Translations under genes and position numbers: made by a program
Origin: Microbacterium oxydans
Lineage (GTDB): Bacteria; Actinomycetota; Actinomycetes; Actinomycetales; Microbacteriaceae
Length of the DNA: 64,000 bases
Direction of reading: 5' to 3'
NCBI RefSeq assembly: GCF_006540085.1
Contig: NZ_BJOG01000004.1
Span: 434,001-498,000 of the forward strand
The notes under the pieces: generated by a model
The model's database searches: none
What the model was told of the DNA's origin: nothing
Seen by the model: the letters and a program-made list of their open reading frames with translations, nothing else
Part shown: piece after piece, positions 30,810 to 40,222 of the stretch
How positions within the stretch are numbered: the first letter of the stretch is position 1
Layout: each line of letters starts with the position of its first letter

Positions 30810-31427
30810 TCACAGGTCATCTGCCGCGGAACCGCCGGCTTCCGGCGGTGCGGCTGCCGTCCGAGGACGGCGAAGGAATCGAATGGCGACGAAGACGAGG
30901 ACGGCGATCGTCGCCCCGCCTGCGCCGATGAGCAGCACCCTGGGGATGCCGCCGGAATCTGCTGCGGTCTGATCCGACTGTCCTGCGGATGCCGGAGGGT
31001 TCTCTGTCGAGCCGCCGGCCGTCGGGGCCCGCATCGGCTCGGCATCGCCGACGATGAAGGGGATGACGCCCGCGATCGGGTGGCCGTCCTCCGACACGAC
31101 CTGCCAGCGCACCTGATAGCCCGCGACAGGCATCTCGGGAGCGAGCGGGGCCGTGACGGTGCGCCCGGCGACCGTGACGTCGCCGGCGACCCAGTCCTTT
31201 CCCGAGGCGTCGACGACCAGGACGACGGCCCCGGTCAGCGACTCGTCGAGGATCAGGAGCTCGCCGGAGAACGTCATCGTGATGCTTCCGGGGGCGGATG
31301 CCAACCGCTCATCGGCGGCCGGAGTGCTGGATACCAGCTGGTCGTGGGCAGACGCGGGTGTGGCGATCGCGAGGGTCGCGACCGTCGCCAACGCCAGCCC
31401 GGCCGCAATCCTGCGGACAGGGGACAT
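30810..31427 (-). CDS. CopC-domain copper resistance protein
   Basis: This 205-residue protein has a cleaved signal peptide ending ASA, which would leave His at the mature N-terminus (HDQLVSSTPA), the copper ligand of CopC. The beta-barrel domain follows with HPIAGVIPF holding a second candidate His. A Ser/Pro linker and one C-terminal membrane helix (about 163-183) anchor it, as in YobA/YcnJ-type CopC proteins. It heads the copC-pcuAC-DyP operon. Confidence 0.88.
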   Translation of the reverse strand: MSPVRRIAAGLALATVATLAIATPASAHDQLVSSTPAADERLASAPGSITMTFSGELLILDESLTGAVVLVVDASGKDWVAGDVTVAGRTVTAPLAPEMPVAGYQVRWQVVSEDGHPIAGVIPFIVGDAEPMRAPTAGGSTENPPASAGQSDQTAADSGGIPRVLLIGAGGATIAVLVFVAIRFLRRPRTAAAPPEAGGSAADDL

Positions 31428-31543
31428 GGGAATGGCCTCTCATCAGACGTCGCGTGCGCGACGTTCATGCATGCGTTCAGAACCCGCGCGCATCGAGCGC
31501 GCGGCGGTGACGCACCACGGGGCCGGTGGGCCCAGGGCGCGGA

Positions 31544-32149
31544 TCAGATCGCAGCGGCGAGAGGGGGTGCACGACCTCTGAGAGTCGCGAGAAGGATGAG
31601 GCTGGTGGCCTCATCGACGTCGAACCGCCCGGGAAACGCATCGACGACGTCGATACCGGGGAGCACGAGGACGTGATCGACACGCCGACGCACCCACCGG
31701 ATGAGCTGAGCGGCGAGATCCCGCACGGCGATGAGCAGGCGCTCACCGCGGTACAGCGCCGCGATCGTAAGCACGGCGGCGAGAGCGTGTCCGACCCACA
31801 TGGACGCGTCAGCGCTCACCTCCGCCGGAATGCCCGTCGTCGGGGGAATCACCAGAGGGCCGCCGTGCACGTGTGGTGTCGAGACGCCGGACGGCGTGAC
31901 CGTGCCGAGTATGAAGAGCGTGTGGAAGAGGAACTGGCTCATCGCCACGGACAGCCCGAGGCGGATCAGCGAGAGCGACCGCCCGGCGAGGAGCACGCAG
32001 ATCATGAATGAGAACACCCACGGCACGAGGATGCCGAGCGGCCCCGGCATCTGCCCTCCGCCGGTGACGTGACCGGCGAGGGCGACGAAGATCGCCAGGG
32101 AGGAAGCAGCGAAGCCGCGGATGACGGCTGGCTTCCTGGACTCGGTCAC
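31544..32149 (-). CDS. five-helix membrane protein near copper operon, unknown
   Basis: This 201-residue membrane protein has hydrophobic segments at about 12-33, 38-60, 66-88 and 118-140. A loop contains STPHVHGGP with two His that might bind metal. No family is recognised. GTG 32149 was chosen since the preceding frame is Arg/Cys-rich shadow. It is 117 bases upstream of copC on the same strand and may be co-transcribed, which makes a copper-related role possible but unproven. Confidence 0.55.
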   Translation of the reverse strand: MTESRKPAVIRGFAASSLAIFVALAGHVTGGGQMPGPLGILVPWVFSFMICVLLAGRSLSLIRLGLSVAMSQFLFHTLFILGTVTPSGVSTPHVHGGPLVIPPTTGIPAEVSADASMWVGHALAAVLTIAALYRGERLLIAVRDLAAQLIRWVRRRVDHVLVLPGIDVVDAFPGRFDVDEATSLILLATLRGRAPPLAAAI

Positions 32150-32216
32150 GGCACCAGTCTGGCATGGACGGCGCGGACACCTCATCGCATGCCGCAGCGC
32201 CGCGTCCGCTCTCAGC

Positions 32217-33569
32217 TCATTCGCGCGGTGACTTCGGCGCTCTCTTCACGACGTCGTATGCGGAGAGCGCAGCCTTCCGCGTCTCGCCGAGGTCGACGAT
32301 CGGCTCTGTGGGAGCGTCGGCTGCCCAACGGGAGATGTAGAGGTTCTGGGGGTCGAACTTCTTCGCCTGGAGCTCGGGGTTGAACACGCGGAAGTACGGC
32401 GCCGCATCGGCGCCCGAGCCCGCGACCCACTGCCAGTTGAACGGGTTGTTCGCCTCGTCGGCGTCGACCAGCGTGTCCCAGAACCACTCCTCTCCGCGGC
32501 GCCAGTCGATGAGCAGGTTCTTCACCAGGAAAGAGGCGACGACCATCCGCACCCGGTTGTGCATGTAGCCGGTGTGCCAGAGTTCGCGCATCCCGGCATC
32601 CACGAGCGGTACACCTGTCTCGCCGTGCTGCCAGGCGTCCAGGTGCGCGGGGTCCAGCGGCGGCCAGGGGAAGGCGTCGAACTCCGGACGGAGGTTCTCG
32701 GTGGCGAGATCGGGGGAGTGGTACAGCGTGTGCCAGGCGAACTCGCGCCACCCCAGCTCGGAGAGGAACCCGCCCGCCCCCTCGACGCCGACAGCCTCTT
32801 GCCATACCGCGAAGGGACTGATCTCCCCCCAGCGGAGGTGCGGAGACAGCAGCGACGTGGCTCCGGCGGCAGGTTCGTCCCGCGCCCGGTCGTAGTCCCG
32901 GAGGTCCTCGTCGAGGAACCGACGCAGACGTCGTCGCGCCGCGGGCTCGCCGGGTTCCCAGGCCTCGCGAAGTCCGCCTGCCCAGTCGGGCCGGGTGGGC
33001 AGCAGACCCCAGTCGCCGAGGTCATCGGATGCGGGTGCATCGCCCACGCCCGGAATCGAGCGGGGCTCCGGAAAGGGAGCGCGGGGGGCGGGAAGAGAGA
33101 GGCACGCGCGCCAGAACGGCGTGTAGACGGAGTAGTGCGTTCCGCTGCCCGTCGTCACAGTCCACGGCTCGTGCAGCAGGGAGCCCGCGAACGAGACGGT
33201 CTCGATCCCATCCGCCCGCAGGGCGGTCTTCAGAGACGAATCGATCTCGCGCTCGGCGCCGCCGTACCGTCGGTTCCAGAACACGGCTCCCGCGTCGATC
33301 TCCGAAACCAGCTCGCGCACGACACGCTCGGCGGCGCCGCGGCGCAGCACGAGATCACCGCCACGCTCGCGCAGGCGCTCCCCGAGCGACGCGAGCGAAT
33401 GATGGAGCCACCAGCGGGCCGCACCGCCGAGAGGTCGGACACCGGGGGATTCCTCGTCGAGCACGTAGAGCGCGAGCACCGGTTCCCCTCGATCGATGGC
33501 AGCCCGAAGCGCCGGGTTGTCTGCGAGCCGGAGATCATCTCGGAACCATACGAGCGAGGGGGACGTCAT
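32217..33569 (-). CDS. phr: deoxyribodipyrimidine photolyase
   Basis: This 450-residue class I photolyase repairs cyclobutane pyrimidine dimers using blue light and FADH. The N-terminal antenna domain starts SLVWFRDDLRLADNPAL. The C-terminal FAD domain has GWREFAWHTLYH, GVPLVDAGMRELWHTGYMHN and NPFNWQWVAGSGADAAPYF, the photolyase signatures. ATG 33569 is placed directly before the antenna domain; the longer open frame upstream belongs to the neighbouring DoxX-like gene's antisense phase. Confidence 0.93.
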   Translation of the reverse strand: MTSPSLVWFRDDLRLADNPALRAAIDRGEPVLALYVLDEESPGVRPLGGAARWWLHHSLASLGERLRERGGDLVLRRGAAERVVRELVSEIDAGAVFWNRRYGGAEREIDSSLKTALRADGIETVSFAGSLLHEPWTVTTGSGTHYSVYTPFWRACLSLPAPRAPFPEPRSIPGVGDAPASDDLGDWGLLPTRPDWAGGLREAWEPGEPAARRRLRRFLDEDLRDYDRARDEPAAGATSLLSPHLRWGEISPFAVWQEAVGVEGAGGFLSELGWREFAWHTLYHSPDLATENLRPEFDAFPWPPLDPAHLDAWQHGETGVPLVDAGMRELWHTGYMHNRVRMVVASFLVKNLLIDWRRGEEWFWDTLVDADEANNPFNWQWVAGSGADAAPYFRVFNPELQAKKFDPQNLYISRWAADAPTEPIVDLGETRKAALSAYDVVKRAPKSPRE

Positions 33570-33601
33570 GATGTCATTCTCGTGGAGTGCGCGATCTCGG
33601 G

Positions 33602-34021
33602 TCACGCGCGACGCCGGTGGCTGCGTCGGCCGCGTGGGGTCGAGTCGCCTGTGGACCACAGCGCCCACAGGACCAGGAGCGGCTGCAGGAAGAGCCTGCC
33701 GAGACGTCGTGCATCCGTGTCGAGTCCCGGCGTCGAGCGCTTGGTCCGCCACTGGTGGACGTTGCCCGGCATCACTGCGACGAAGAACGCGGCGGTCGCC
33801 CAGCCGATGCGGCGGCGTTCCTTCGGGAGGACGAGCAGTCCTGCGGCGAGCGCGATCTCGGCGGCGCCCGAGGCGATCACGATCGTGTCCTTGTCGAGTC
33901 GAGTCAGGCGGGTGGCCCAATCGGGCACGACCACACGGAATCCGCGGGTGCTGAGGAAGTGGCCGACCCCGATCGCGCCGAGCGCGACCGCCAGGATCCA
34001 TCGTGCGACTGCTCTGTCCAT
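33602..34021 (-). CDS. DoxX-like membrane protein
   Basis: This 139-residue protein has four hydrophobic helices; the GAIGVGHFLSTRGFRVVVPDW segment has the DoxX family His and VP-W turn. A basic RGRRSHRRR tail ends it. The role is unknown; some DoxX proteins act in redox homeostasis. It lies 32 bases upstream of the photolyase gene and may share its transcript. Confidence 0.72.
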   Translation of the reverse strand: MDRAVARWILAVALGAIGVGHFLSTRGFRVVVPDWATRLTRLDKDTIVIASGAAEIALAAGLLVLPKERRRIGWATAAFFVAVMPGNVHQWRTKRSTPGLDTDARRLGRLFLQPLLVLWALWSTGDSTPRGRRSHRRRA

Positions 34022-34079
34022 CCGTTCACGTTACGTGATGCTCCCCGGTGCGCGGATGACGTCCGCTGTGAGTTCCGCC

Positions 34080-35030
34080 TCACTCCACGAGGGACGGCCT
34101 CTCGCTCTCCCAGGAGCGGAACGCATCGACGATCTGCGGAGTGTGGGTGTGATGGAGGTAGTGCTCGCCGTCGAGCGGCACGACGGTGCCATCCGCGACG
34201 GTTGCGGCCTGCTCCTCGTGCACCTGCAGCCACGTGGGCACGGTCGGATTGTCGGAGACGACGAACAGCAGCAGGGGAAGGTCTTCGGGGAACGTCGTTC
34301 CGAGTGCGTCTCGGAAGTTCACGGGGAGCAGTGACATCGCGTTCAGGTAGGTCGGACTCAGCGTGTTCCGATCGGTGAGCAGGGCGATCTGCGCGCGTGC
34401 TTCTTCGGAGTAGACGGCCTCGTCGTACCCCGTGCCGCGAATCGAGGCGATGAGACGAGCGAGTCCGAGGTTCTTCGCAGCGCCGAACAGCCCGACCGGC
34501 AGCTCCGTGTCGGAGCCCGGCTGGCCGGGGACGCTGCTGTCGATCCCCACGAACGCCCGCACCTCGTCGGGATAGCGATTCGCGAACTGGATGCCGTAGA
34601 GGCCCGCGATGGAATGCCCCATCAGCACGTACTCGTCGACCCCGAGCTGCTGCAGGGCGGAGTGGGTCTCGCTCACGATGTTCTCGGTGGTGCGCGGCTG
34701 ATCCGTACCGTCGCTCAGCCCATAGCCGAAGGGCTCCACCACGATCACGCGATGGTCCTGCGCGAGCTCGGCGACGAGCGGCTCGAAGTCGAGGACGGGC
34801 GATGCGGTGCCGAAGCCGGGAAGGAGCACCACGTCCTCCGCGCCCTCGCCGACGATCAGCACGTTCATCTCCCGACCGTCCACAGCGACCTTCTGCCCGT
34901 AGGGTTCGATGCGATCCTGTTCGATCGCGGTCGCGACCACGTTTCCCACGGTGGTCGTCGCAAGGCCCAGCGCGACCACCCCGATGACGGAGGCGACCGC
35001 GATGAGCGTTCTCTTGACGTGCTTGTTCAT
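34080..35030 (-). CDS. membrane-anchored alpha/beta hydrolase
   Basis: This 316-residue protein has one N-terminal helix (about 7-30) as signal anchor. The hydrolase core has LLPGFGTAS, the nucleophile elbow MGHSIAG, and a late LDGEHYLHHTH segment with the catalytic His. It resembles haloperoxidase/proline iminopeptidase-type enzymes; the substrate is unknown. The start has a GAGGTCTGC ribosome site. It is divergent from the two-component system across a 165-base region with a 16-base palindrome. Confidence 0.82.
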   Translation of the reverse strand: MNKHVKRTLIAVASVIGVVALGLATTTVGNVVATAIEQDRIEPYGQKVAVDGREMNVLIVGEGAEDVVLLPGFGTASPVLDFEPLVAELAQDHRVIVVEPFGYGLSDGTDQPRTTENIVSETHSALQQLGVDEYVLMGHSIAGLYGIQFANRYPDEVRAFVGIDSSVPGQPGSDTELPVGLFGAAKNLGLARLIASIRGTGYDEAVYSEEARAQIALLTDRNTLSPTYLNAMSLLPVNFRDALGTTFPEDLPLLLFVVSDNPTVPTWLQVHEEQAATVADGTVVPLDGEHYLHHTHTPQIVDAFRSWESERPSLVE

Positions 35031-35122
35031 GCAGACCTCTCCGAGCGCACTCCGTGTGCAGCCTCCCTTCCAGCTTTCCGATGCGCGTGCGCTACCGCAT
35101 CGTCGTGCCGTGGGCATTCGTG

Positions 35123-35138
35123 TACCGCGATCGCGGTA
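35123..35138. promoter_or_regulatory. 16-base perfect palindrome between hydrolase and sensor kinase genes
   Basis: TACCGCGATCGCGGTA is fully symmetric and lies 58 bases upstream of the kinase start and 93 bases upstream of the hydrolase start. A LuxR-type response regulator encoded next door is the natural candidate to bind it. Confidence 0.55.
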
Positions 35139-35195
35139 TCCCGTCTCATCCCGCCGGGGGATCCCCGGCGCGACGGTGCGCGGAATACTGGTGTG

Positions 35196-36353
35196 ATGTC
35201 GGCAGCTCGTCCTCCACGAATCGCGTCGCTGTTCGGCGACGTGCTCGCCGTGCTCGTCGTGACGCTGTTCGCCGTGTCGCCGTTCCCCGACGACGGCTTC
35301 CGCGCGGACGGATGGCTGATGGTGGTCGCGCTCCTGCCGGCGGCCGCGATGCTGCTCCGTCGCCGTTTCCCGCTCTTCACGCTCGGCGTCAGCCTGGCAT
35401 GCGCCGTGTTCCTGGCGTTCGCCGGAGTGGTGTCACCGAGTGCGCTCATCGCTGTGGCGATCAGTGCATTCGCCACCGTGGATCGGCGCGGGCGTCTCGT
35501 GGGGGTCACCGCCGTCGGCGCGGCGACGGTGATCGTGTTCTTCGTCAGTGCGATTCCGCTCGGCGGCGATCTCTGGGACGCCCGCGCGCTGCAGTTCGTG
35601 TTCATCGTCGCTCTCGCCGGCGCGCTGGGAGACGCCACCCGGTCTCGCAGGGAATTCGTCATCGCGATGACCGAACGCACGGAACGTGCGGAGCAGGGAC
35701 GCGAGGAGGAAGCGCGACGTCGGGTCGCCGAGGAGCGGGTGCGCATCGCTCGCGACCTGCATGACGTGGTGGCGCACCAGATCTCGGTCATCAGTCTGAA
35801 CGCCGGCGTCGCCTCATCCGCGTTGGACCTCCGGCCGGAGCGGGCGCGGGAGGCGCTGAGCACGATCCGTCGTTCCTCGCGCACGGTTCTCGCCGACATC
35901 GGGGGACTGATGGCACTTCTTCGGTCCGACGATCCTGAGGACGTCCGTGATCTGCGCCCGCAGCGGGGACTCGCCGACCTCGACGCTCTGGTCGCGCAGT
36001 TCCGCGAGGCCGGGCTCCGTGTCGAGCTGCAGGACGCCCCGGATCGACCGCAGCTGTCGCCGGCAAGCGACCACGTCGCGTTCCTCGTGATCCTCGAAGG
36101 TCTGACGAACGCCCACAAGCACGGGGCAGGTGACGCGGCGCTCGTCCGGATCCGCACTGAGCAGGACTCGCTCCGACTCACCATCGTCAATCCCGCGGTA
36201 GATGAGGCGAGGGCTCCTGCCGCGTCAGGGGGTCACGGGCTACGAGGGCTTCGCGAGCGCGTCGTCGCCGTTCGCGGCGACGTGCAGACCGGCAGGGTCG
36301 GCGAGGAGTTCCGACTGGATGTGCGGATTCCGCTGGAAGGAGGTCAGCGATGA
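35196..36353 (+). CDS. sensor histidine kinase (NarL-type partner)
   Basis: This 385-residue kinase has about five membrane helices in the first 140 residues and no large extracellular domain. A coiled coil (TERTERAEQGREEEARRRVA) leads to the HisKA_3 box RIARDLHDVVAHQISVI with the phosphorylated His, and the HATPase domain holds LEGLTNAHKHG and GGHGLRGLRERV. The stimulus is unknown. Its stop overlaps the response regulator start by four bases (ATGA). Confidence 0.9.
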   Translation: MSAARPPRIASLFGDVLAVLVVTLFAVSPFPDDGFRADGWLMVVALLPAAAMLLRRRFPLFTLGVSLACAVFLAFAGVVSPSALIAVAISAFATVDRRGRLVGVTAVGAATVIVFFVSAIPLGGDLWDARALQFVFIVALAGALGDATRSRREFVIAMTERTERAEQGREEEARRRVAEERVRIARDLHDVVAHQISVISLNAGVASSALDLRPERAREALSTIRRSSRTVLADIGGLMALLRSDDPEDVRDLRPQRGLADLDALVAQFREAGLRVELQDAPDRPQLSPASDHVAFLVILEGLTNAHKHGAGDAALVRIRTEQDSLRLTIVNPAVDEARAPAASGGHGLRGLRERVVAVRGDVQTGRVGEEFRLDVRIPLEGGQR

Positions 36354-37015
36354 TCCGTGTGCTCGTGGTCGATGACCAGCCGCTGGTTCGCCAGGCCGTT
36401 CGCGACATCCTGATCGACGGCGGCGTCGAGGTGATCGGCGAAGCGGCGAACGGGCGAGACGCCGTCGCGCAGGTGCGCCGGTCCAGCCCCGATGTCGTCG
36501 TGATGGACATCAGGATGCCTGAGCTCGATGGGATCGCGGCCACCGCCCAGATCACGGGTTCGTCCCCGTCCTCGGCGACCCGCGTGCTCATCCTGACGAC
36601 TTTCGAGGAGGACGACTATGTCGTGGCAGCCCTTCGAGCCGGCGCCAGCGGCTTCGTGGGCAAGGGAGCGGAGCCGGAGGAGATCGTCGACGCCGTGCGG
36701 GTCGTGCACCGGGGGGACGCGCTCCTCTCCTCGGCGGCGACTCGTTCACTGATCGGGCGTTCGGTGCTGCCGCAGCTCCCGCGTGCTGAAGCATGGCACG
36801 ATGAGCCGTTGCGACAGCTCACCGACCGCGAGCGTGAGGTGCTGCTCCTCGTGGCGCGGGGCGATTCGAACCAGGACATCGCCGAAGCACTCGTGATCTC
36901 ACCCCACACCGCGAAGACCCATGTGAATCGCATCATGTCCAAGCTGCAGGCGCGCGATCGGGCCCAACTGGTGATCCGTGCCTACGAGTCGGGAGTCGTG
37001 ATCCCCGGGGCGTGA
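36350..37015 (+). CDS. NarL/LuxR-family response regulator
   Basis: This 221-residue regulator has a receiver domain with the phospho-acceptor Asp in VVVMDIRMPELDG, Thr in LILTTFEED and Lys in GFVGKGAEP. A LuxR-type HTH starts LTDREREVLLLVARGDSN (about 154-215). It is coupled to the kinase by ATGA. It probably controls the divergent hydrolase and its own operon through the palindrome upstream. Confidence 0.92.
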   Translation: MIRVLVVDDQPLVRQAVRDILIDGGVEVIGEAANGRDAVAQVRRSSPDVVVMDIRMPELDGIAATAQITGSSPSSATRVLILTTFEEDDYVVAALRAGASGFVGKGAEPEEIVDAVRVVHRGDALLSSAATRSLIGRSVLPQLPRAEAWHDEPLRQLTDREREVLLLVARGDSNQDIAEALVISPHTAKTHVNRIMSKLQARDRAQLVIRAYESGVVIPGA

Positions 37016-37116
37016 ACGGCCTCCCGTGAGACGACGGGGCCGGACATGCTCGTGGCGGTCAGGACGACGGGATCATGCGAGTAACCTGGGTATCGACCCA
37101 GATGGAGAGAGTTTCT

Positions 37117-39108
37117 GTGCCTGAAAACGCCCGGCCGAATGACGGCTTCGCCCTGTTCACTGACCGAAACGTCGTCGCGATGCGCGTCAACGGCGAGCTC
37201 AAGGACCTCGCCACGACCGTGACCGAGACCGACGAGGTCGAGGCGGTCACGATCGACAGCACGGACGGATTGAACATCCTCCGTCACTCGGCTGCCCACG
37301 TGCTGGCGCAGGCGGTGCAGCGCATCAACCCGCAGGCGAACCTCGGGATCGGCCCGCCCATCACCGACGGCTTCTACTACGACTTCGGCGTGGAGACCCC
37401 GTTCACGCCGGAGGACATCAAGGCCATCACCAAGGAGATGCAGCGCATCGTCCGCGAGGGCCAGCGGTTCGTCCGCCGTGTGGTGACCGACGAGGAGGCC
37501 CGCGCCGAGCTCGCGAACGAGCCGTTCAAGCTCGAGCTCATCGGGCTCAAGGGCCCGGGCAAGGAGGTCGCCGAAGGCGCCTCTGTCGAGGTCGGCGAGG
37601 GCGAGCTGACGATCTACGACAACACCACCCGTGACGGCGAGGTCGTCTGGAAGGACCTCTGCCGCGGACCGCACCTGCCCAATACGCGCATGATCGGCAA
37701 CGGATGGGACCTCACCCGCATCGCTGCCGCGTACTGGCGCGGCAGCGAGAAGAACCCGCAGCTGCAGCGCATCTACGGCACGGCCTGGCCGACGAAGGAC
37801 GAGCTCCGCGCGTATCAGCACCGTCTCGAGGAAGCAGCCAAGCGCGATCACCGCCGCCTCGGCAAGGAACTCGATCTGTTCTCGTTCCCCGAGGAGATCG
37901 GGTCGGGCCTGTCCGTGTGGCACCCGCGCGGCGGCGTGATCCGCGGTGAGATGGAGCAGCACGCGCGCAAGCGCCACATCGAGGGCGGCTACACCTACGT
38001 GTACACCCCGCACATCTCGAAGGAAGACCTCTTCCTCACCTCGAACCACCTCGTTACGTACAAGGAGGGCATGTTCCCGCCGATCGTGATGGACGAGGAG
38101 CGCGACGATGAGGGCAACATCACCAAGCAGGGCCAGGACTACTACCTGAAGCCCATGAACTGCCCGATGCACATCCTCATCTACAAGGAGCGCGCCCGGA
38201 GCTACCGCGACCTCCCGCTGCGCTTCGCGGAGAACGGCACGGTCTACCGCAACGAGCTCTCCGGCGCACTGCACGGTCTCACGCGCGTGCGAGGCTTCAC
38301 CCAGGACGACTCGCACCTGTTCGTCACGCCCGACCAGCTCGAGGCCGAGGTCGCCAAGGTCCTCGACTTCATCCTCTCGATGCTCCGCGATTTCGGTCTG
38401 ACCGACTTCGAACTCGAGCTGTCGATGAAGGACGACGAGAAGTCCAAGTGGATCGGCTCGGACGAGTTCTGGGAGTCGTCGACCGACGCGCTGCGCCGTG
38501 TCGCGGTGGCCTCAGGGCTCAAGCTCACAGAGGTCCCCGGTGAGGCCGCGTTCTACGGCCCGAAGATCGACCTCAAGACGCGTGATGCGATCGGTCGCAC
38601 CTGGCAGCTCTCGACTGTGCAGGTCGACCCGAACCTGCCGGAGCGCTTCGACCTCGAGTTCATGGACAAGGACGGGCAGAAGAAGCGCCCGATCATGATC
38701 CACCGCGCGCTGTTCGGCTCGATCGAGCGGTTCTTCGCGATCCTGCTCGAGCACTACGCGGGTGACTTCCCGGTGTGGCTGTCTCCCGTGCAGGTCGTGG
38801 GCATCCCGGTGGCGGACGACTTCGCCGACTACTTGGGCGACGTGATCGACACACTGCGCTCTCAGGGCGTGCGTGCCGAGCTCGACACGTCCGACGATCG
38901 CATGCAGAAGAAGATCCGGACGCACACGACCGGCAAGGTGCCGCTGCTGCTGATCGCGGGGGAGAAGGACCGCGACGCTGGCACCGTCTCTTTCCGCTAC
39001 CGCGACGGGGCGCAGGAGAACGGTGTACCGATCGCGGACGCCGTAGCGCGCATCCGCACGGCCATCGACTCCCACGCCCTCGTGCAGACAGCAGGGGACC
39101 TGGCGTGA
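37117..39108 (+). CDS. thrS: threonine--tRNA ligase
   Basis: This 663-residue class II synthetase joins threonine to tRNA-Thr. A short TGS-like N-terminus (about 8-60) is followed by the editing domain with [11 protein letters not shown], the catalytic core with the zinc Cys in KPMNCPMH, and an anticodon domain from about 555. GTG 37117 was chosen because GGAGAGAG lies six bases upstream and the protein then matches the actinobacterial N-terminus; ATG 37102 is also in frame. The following HIT gene overlaps by GTGA. Confidence 0.95.
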   Translation: MPENARPNDGFALFTDRNVVAMRVNGELKDLATTVTETDEVEAVTIDSTDGLNILRHSAAHVLAQAVQRINPQANLGIGPPITDGFYYDFGVETPFTPEDIKAITKEMQRIVREGQRFVRRVVTDEEARAELANEPFKLELIGLKGPGKEVAEGASVEVGEGELTIYDNTTRDGEVVWKDLCRGPHLPNTRMIGNGWDLTRIAAAYWRGSEKNPQLQRIYGTAWPTKDELRAYQHRLEEAAKRDHRRLGKELDLFSFPEEIGSGLSVWHPRGGVIRGEMEQHARKRHIEGGYTYVYTPHISKEDLFLTSNHLVTYKEGMFPPIVMDEERDDEGNITKQGQDYYLKPMNCPMHILIYKERARSYRDLPLRFAENGTVYRNELSGALHGLTRVRGFTQDDSHLFVTPDQLEAEVAKVLDFILSMLRDFGLTDFELELSMKDDEKSKWIGSDEFWESSTDALRRVAVASGLKLTEVPGEAAFYGPKIDLKTRDAIGRTWQLSTVQVDPNLPERFDLEFMDKDGQKKRPIMIHRALFGSIERFFAILLEHYAGDFPVWLSPVQVVGIPVADDFADYLGDVIDTLRSQGVRAELDTSDDRMQKKIRTHTTGKVPLLLIAGEKDRDAGTVSFRYRDGAQENGVPIADAVARIRTAIDSHALVQTAGDLA

Positions 39109-39659
39109 CCGACGGGGAGCAGCCGCTGGAGGATGCCGGACGCCTCGCCGGGGTGCCGGACGAGTTCCAGCGGTTGTGGACCCCGCACCGGATGGCGTAC
39201 ATCCAGGCGGGACCGGAGCCCCTGCGCGAAGAGTGCCCGTTCTGCGAGGCGCCGAAGTTCCCGGATGCCGAGCGGCTGGTCGTCGCACGCGGCGAGACGG
39301 CGTACGTGTTGCTGAACCTCTTCCCGTACAACTCCGGCCATCTGCTGGTCTGCCCCTACCGTCACATCGCCACCTACGACCAGGCGACGCCGGAGGAGGT
39401 CGCCGAGATCGGCGCGCTCACCCAGACGGCGATGCGCGTGCTGCGCGAGGTCTCGCGCTGCGACGGCTTCAACCTGGGCATGAATCAGGGCGCCGTGGCG
39501 GGGGCCGGCGTCGACGCCCACCTGCACCAGCACGTGGTGCCACGGTGGACGTCGGACGCGAACTTCTTCCCGATCATCGCGAAGACCAAGGCGCTCCCGC
39601 AGCTGCTGGGCGAGGTGCGCGAAGCCGTGGCTGACGCCTGGCCTCGCCCGAACGCGTGA
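39105..39659 (+). CDS. HIT-family nucleotide hydrolase/transferase
   Basis: This 184-residue protein has the HIT triad [11 protein letters not shown], a zinc-like CPFCEAPK segment at about 42-49 and [17 protein letters not shown], typical of actinobacterial AP4A phosphorylase-like HIT proteins that act on dinucleoside polyphosphates. The GTG start overlaps the thrS stop by four bases, so it is translationally coupled to thrS, a neighbourhood common in Actinobacteria. Confidence 0.88.
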   Translation: MTDGEQPLEDAGRLAGVPDEFQRLWTPHRMAYIQAGPEPLREECPFCEAPKFPDAERLVVARGETAYVLLNLFPYNSGHLLVCPYRHIATYDQATPEEVAEIGALTQTAMRVLREVSRCDGFNLGMNQGAVAGAGVDAHLHQHVVPRWTSDANFFPIIAKTKALPQLLGEVREAVADAWPRPNA

Positions 39660-40207
39660 CTCGCGGTGTGCTGAACCCGATGGCTCTCCGGCATCGCTTC
39701 GCCGCAGCAGCGATCGTCCTCGGCGTCGCCTCATCCATGGCCGCCTGTGCACCGCAGCCCGATCCCCAGCGGACGGCGACACCGACGGCGGCACCGACGA
39801 GCGTAGAGGACGAGGGGCGCGCCTTCTACCTCGCCCAGGGGTTCGCGGAGAACGAGGGACGCCTCTCTCCGAAGACCCCGGCACAGCAGGCGCTGGTCGA
39901 CGACGTGATCGAGAGCGGAGTCTGGGCAGGCATACCCGATGAGGACGTCGCCTGGATGAGCCTCGAGCTCACGATCGACGTCTGCCTCGTCGCGATCGAG
40001 TCCGAGCACCGGGTCGATGCGGGCAAGGTCGGTGACCACATCGATTCCTCCGAGATCATCGGCTCCTGGTCGAATGCGTTCGAAGAGAGCGACCCCGGTC
40101 TGCCTTTCATGCTCGGAGGCCTGGCGATCTCAGGCATGAAGTATCTCTGCCCCGATGACCACCCCGGTTGGCTCGCCGCGTATCGCGAGCTGCCCATCCC
40201 CACCTGA
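39656..40207 (+). CDS. lipoprotein, unknown
   Basis: This 183-residue protein has a signal peptide ending in a lipobox (SSMAAC, Cys near 31), then a Pro/Thr linker. The mature part is mostly helical, with LSPKTPAQQALVDDVIESG and ELTIDVCLVAIESEHRVD. No family is recognised. GTG 39656 gives a GTGA overlap with the HIT gene; ATG 39680 eight codons later would also leave a good signal peptide. Confidence 0.65.
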   Translation: MTRGVLNPMALRHRFAAAAIVLGVASSMAACAPQPDPQRTATPTAAPTSVEDEGRAFYLAQGFAENEGRLSPKTPAQQALVDDVIESGVWAGIPDEDVAWMSLELTIDVCLVAIESEHRVDAGKVGDHIDSSEIIGSWSNAFEESDPGLPFMLGGLAISGMKYLCPDDHPGWLAAYRELPIPT

Positions 40208-40222
40208 TGACGGACGCCCGGC

